DNA of 6,296 nt from an uncultured Opitutia bacterium. GTDB lineage: Bacteria; Verrucomicrobiota; Verrucomicrobiia; Opitutales; UBA953. Below, in pieces: positions 4,614 to 6,296 of the stretch. Each line of letters starts with the position of its first letter. Position 1 is the first letter of the stretch. Where the stretch lies: positions 1 through 6,296 of the forward strand of contig CAIYAN010000223.1 of NCBI GenBank assembly GCA_903924185.1, in the 5' to 3' direction. The notes under the pieces were generated by a model, which was not told the origin of the DNA, searched no databases, and saw only the letters and a list, made by a program, of their open reading frames with translations. Both the position numbers and the translations under genes were made by a program.

Positions 4614-6296
4614 ATGCGCCACAGTCCCGCAGAGTTGGCCGCCCTCGTGGAGGGCTCGGAGACCTGTCCGCACCGTTTCCTCGGAGCACACCCTCTGGCC
4701 GATGGGGGGGTGGTCATTCGGGCTCTCTTCCTTGGGGCGACGAGCTGCAAGGTGCTTAAGGCTAAGGCCTCGCGAGGGGAGGAAATGGCTAAACTCGCTG
4801 ACTTAGGGGTGTTCGAGCTGGTTTACCCGAAGTCGCCGGCCTTCCGCTACCGCTTCCAGGTCGGTTATGCCGACGGGACTGTGCAGGAACACGAAGATCC
4901 TTATCGTTTTCTCCCGACAATTTCCGAGCAGGATTTGTTCCTGATCGGCAAGGGCGACGACCACAAGGTCTTCAACAAGCTCGGGTCTCACGTCCGCACT
5001 TTGGAGGGCGTAGCGGGGGTCTCTTTCGCGGTTTGGGCTCCGTCGGCTCGCCGCGTGTCGGTGGTCGGCGACCATAACCATTGGAACGGTCGGGCCCACC
5101 CGATGCGCTCCTTGGGGGCTTCGGGTATCTGGGAACTCTTCCTGCCTGGGCTCACCGTGGGGGCCCGTTATAAATACGAAATTGTCGGTGCCCATGATCA
5201 AACACCGTTCATCAAGACGGATCCTTGCGCCCTGCATTTCGAGCCTTCGCCCAATCATGCGGCCATTGTGTGCGACGTGTCGGGCTTCGTCTGGAACGAC
5301 CAGGCCTGGCTGGACCAGCGTCGGCAGGCCGACTCCCGGGCTCGGCCGATGTCCGTCTACGAGGTGCATCCTGCGTCTTGGCGTCGCGTGCCTGAAGAGG
5401 GTAACCGCGTCCTGAACTACCGCGAACTGGGTACGCAGCTGGCCGAATACTGCACGCAATTAGGTTTCACGCACGTCGAACTCATGCCGCCGTCGGAATA
5501 CCCGTTTGATGGCTCGTGGGGCTATCAGGTGACGGGTTTCTACGCACCGACCCACCGTTTCGGTACACCGCTCGATTTCATGGCGATGGTCGATACGTTG
5601 CACCGCGCCAATATCGGCGTGATCGCCGATTGGGTGCCGGCTCACTTCCCGCGCGACTTTTTTGCGTTGGCCCGCTTCGATGGGACGCATCTCTACGAGC
5701 ACGCTGATCCGCGTCTCGGGGAGCACCAAGATTGGGGTACGCTGATCTTTAACTATGGCCGCCATGAGGTCCGCGGCTTCCTGGTCGGCTCCGCGCTGTC
5801 GTGGCTAGAACGTTTTCACATCGATGGCCTCCGCGTCGATGCCGTGGCGTCGATGCTTTACTTGGATTATTCGCGCAAGGCCGGCGAATGGGTGCCCAAT
5901 CGGCATGGCGGTCGCGAGAACCTCGAGGCCGTCGAATTCCTCCGACAGGTTAACGCGCTCGTGCACCTTTACCATCCTGGCGTGGTCACCATCGCCGAGG
6001 AGTCGACGTCCTATCCGGGCGTGACGAAGCCCGTGGCCGAAGGCGGCCTCGGCTTCGACTACAAGTGGAATATGGGCTGGATGCATGACAGCCTCGACTA
6101 CTTTAAGCAGGATCCGCTGTTTCGAAAATTCCACCACGATAAGCTGACCTTCGGTATGATCTACCAGTGGTCCGAGGCGTTCGTGCAGTCCTTTTCGCAT
6201 GACGAAGTCGTGCACGGTAAGGGCTCACTCATTGGCAAGATGGCCGGGGGTGACGATGCGACGAAGGCCGCTAACTTACGTTGCCTATTGGCGATG
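4614..6296 (+). CDS. glgB: 1,4-alpha-glucan (glycogen) branching enzyme, 3' end outside window
   Basis: GlgB cuts alpha-1,4 glucan chains and rejoins them through alpha-1,6 links, making branched glycogen in the cytoplasm (family GH13). The frame is open to the right edge: 561 residues, roughly 170 short of the E. coli length. Residues 1-100 form the N1 module (HRFLGAHPLADGGVVIRALF at 20-39, then EDPYRFLPTI). Residues about 120-215 form the CBM48-like module (FAVWAPSARRVSVVGDHNHW at 138-157). The GH13 barrel follows: FDGSWGYQVTGFYAPTHRFG at 298-317, DWVPAHF at 339-345, nucleophile Asp409 in GLRVDAVASM, acid/base Glu462 in TIAEEST, and Asp530 in SHDEVVHGK. These line up with E. coli Asp405, Glu458 and Asp526 at a constant offset of four, so the enzyme should be active. 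The ATG at 4614 is chosen because N1 homology begins just after it. An in-frame ATG at 4785 would cut N1 in half. One oddity: VHPASW (251-256) where E. coli has VHLGSW. No clear promoter was found. Confidence 0.96.
   Translation, partial: MRHSPAELAALVEGSETCPHRFLGAHPLADGGVVIRALFLGATSCKVLKAKASRGEEMAKLADLGVFELVYPKSPAFRYRFQVGYADGTVQEHEDPYRFLPTISEQDLFLIGKGDDHKVFNKLGSHVRTLEGVAGVSFAVWAPSARRVSVVGDHNHWNGRAHPMRSLGASGIWELFLPGLTVGARYKYEIVGAHDQTPFIKTDPCALHFEPSPNHAAIVCDVSGFVWNDQAWLDQRRQADSRARPMSVYEVHPASWRRVPEEGNRVLNYRELGTQLAEYCTQLGFTHVELMPPSEYPFDGSWGYQVTGFYAPTHRFGTPLDFMAMVDTLHRANIGVIADWVPAHFPRDFFALARFDGTHLYEHADPRLGEHQDWGTLIFNYGRHEVRGFLVGSALSWLERFHIDGLRVDAVASMLYLDYSRKAGEWVPNRHGGRENLEAVEFLRQVNALVHLYHPGVVTIAEESTSYPGVTKPVAEGGLGFDYKWNMGWMHDSLDYFKQDPLFRKFHHDKLTFGMIYQWSEAFVQSFSHDEVVHGKGSLIGKMAGGDDATKAANLRCLLAM

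Noticed and set aside
4524..4691. N-terminal extension of lptD (56 residues) and shorter frames on both strands here
   Set aside because: The predicted residues have no protein-like pattern, precede a complete signal peptide, and the bases from 4614 on are explained by conserved glgB codons on the plus strand.
4803..5459. A 218-residue open frame on the minus strand opposite glgB, with further ones at 5460-5765 and 5805-6215
   Set aside because: All lie opposite firmly identified GlgB domains. Their length reflects the codon bias of glgB on the other strand.

Overview
The window (6,296 bases, GC-rich) is dense chromosomal coding sequence from a Gram-negative (diderm) bacterium. The LptD-type outer-membrane LPS transporter shows there is an outer membrane. 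The gene repertoire and the style of the proteins (proline/alanine-rich small proteins, the cytochrome c tail) suggest the Verrucomicrobiota, perhaps class Opitutae. That placement is inference and no marker gene in the window proves it. I see no tRNA, rRNA, CRISPR array, insertion sequence or phage gene, and no gene-free stretch longer than about 90 bases.

Layout. (1) Positions 2-394, plus strand: the 3' end of a c-type cytochrome gene cut by the left edge. (2) Positions 418-451: a hairpin with A-tract and T-tract flanks that can terminate both this gene and the convergent one. (3) Positions 472-4523, minus strand: five genes head to tail. In transcription order they are lptD, scpA (GTG start, 3 bases after the lptD stop), an unrecognised 81-residue protein, a proline-rich single-pass membrane protein of 110 residues, and trxA (8 bases after the previous stop). 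(4) Positions 4524-4613: a 90-base divergent intergenic region with a plausible lptD promoter and one copy of a 14-base repeat with a palindromic core. (5) Positions 4614-6296, plus strand: glgB, the glycogen branching enzyme, cut by the right edge after 561 codons.

Function. The minus-strand cluster joins envelope biogenesis (LptD), chromosome organisation (ScpA), redox (thioredoxin) and two small proteins of unknown role. Spacing fits one transcript for lptD-scpA and for the 110-residue gene with trxA. The 45- and 66-base gaps between leave room for internal promoters. glgB belongs to glycogen metabolism and shares only the divergent promoter region with lptD.

Two start choices matter. For lptD the longer open frame reaches 4691, but the Met at 4523 begins a clean signal peptide. 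For glgB the frame begins at 4614; an ATG at 4785 lies inside the conserved N-terminal module. No gene has a well-placed Shine-Dalgarno sequence. I do not see a clearly new multi-gene system. The points most worth a second look are the two small unrecognised genes, a 19-base palindrome inside trxA, the repeat at the lptD promoter, and the complete absence of cysteine from LptD.
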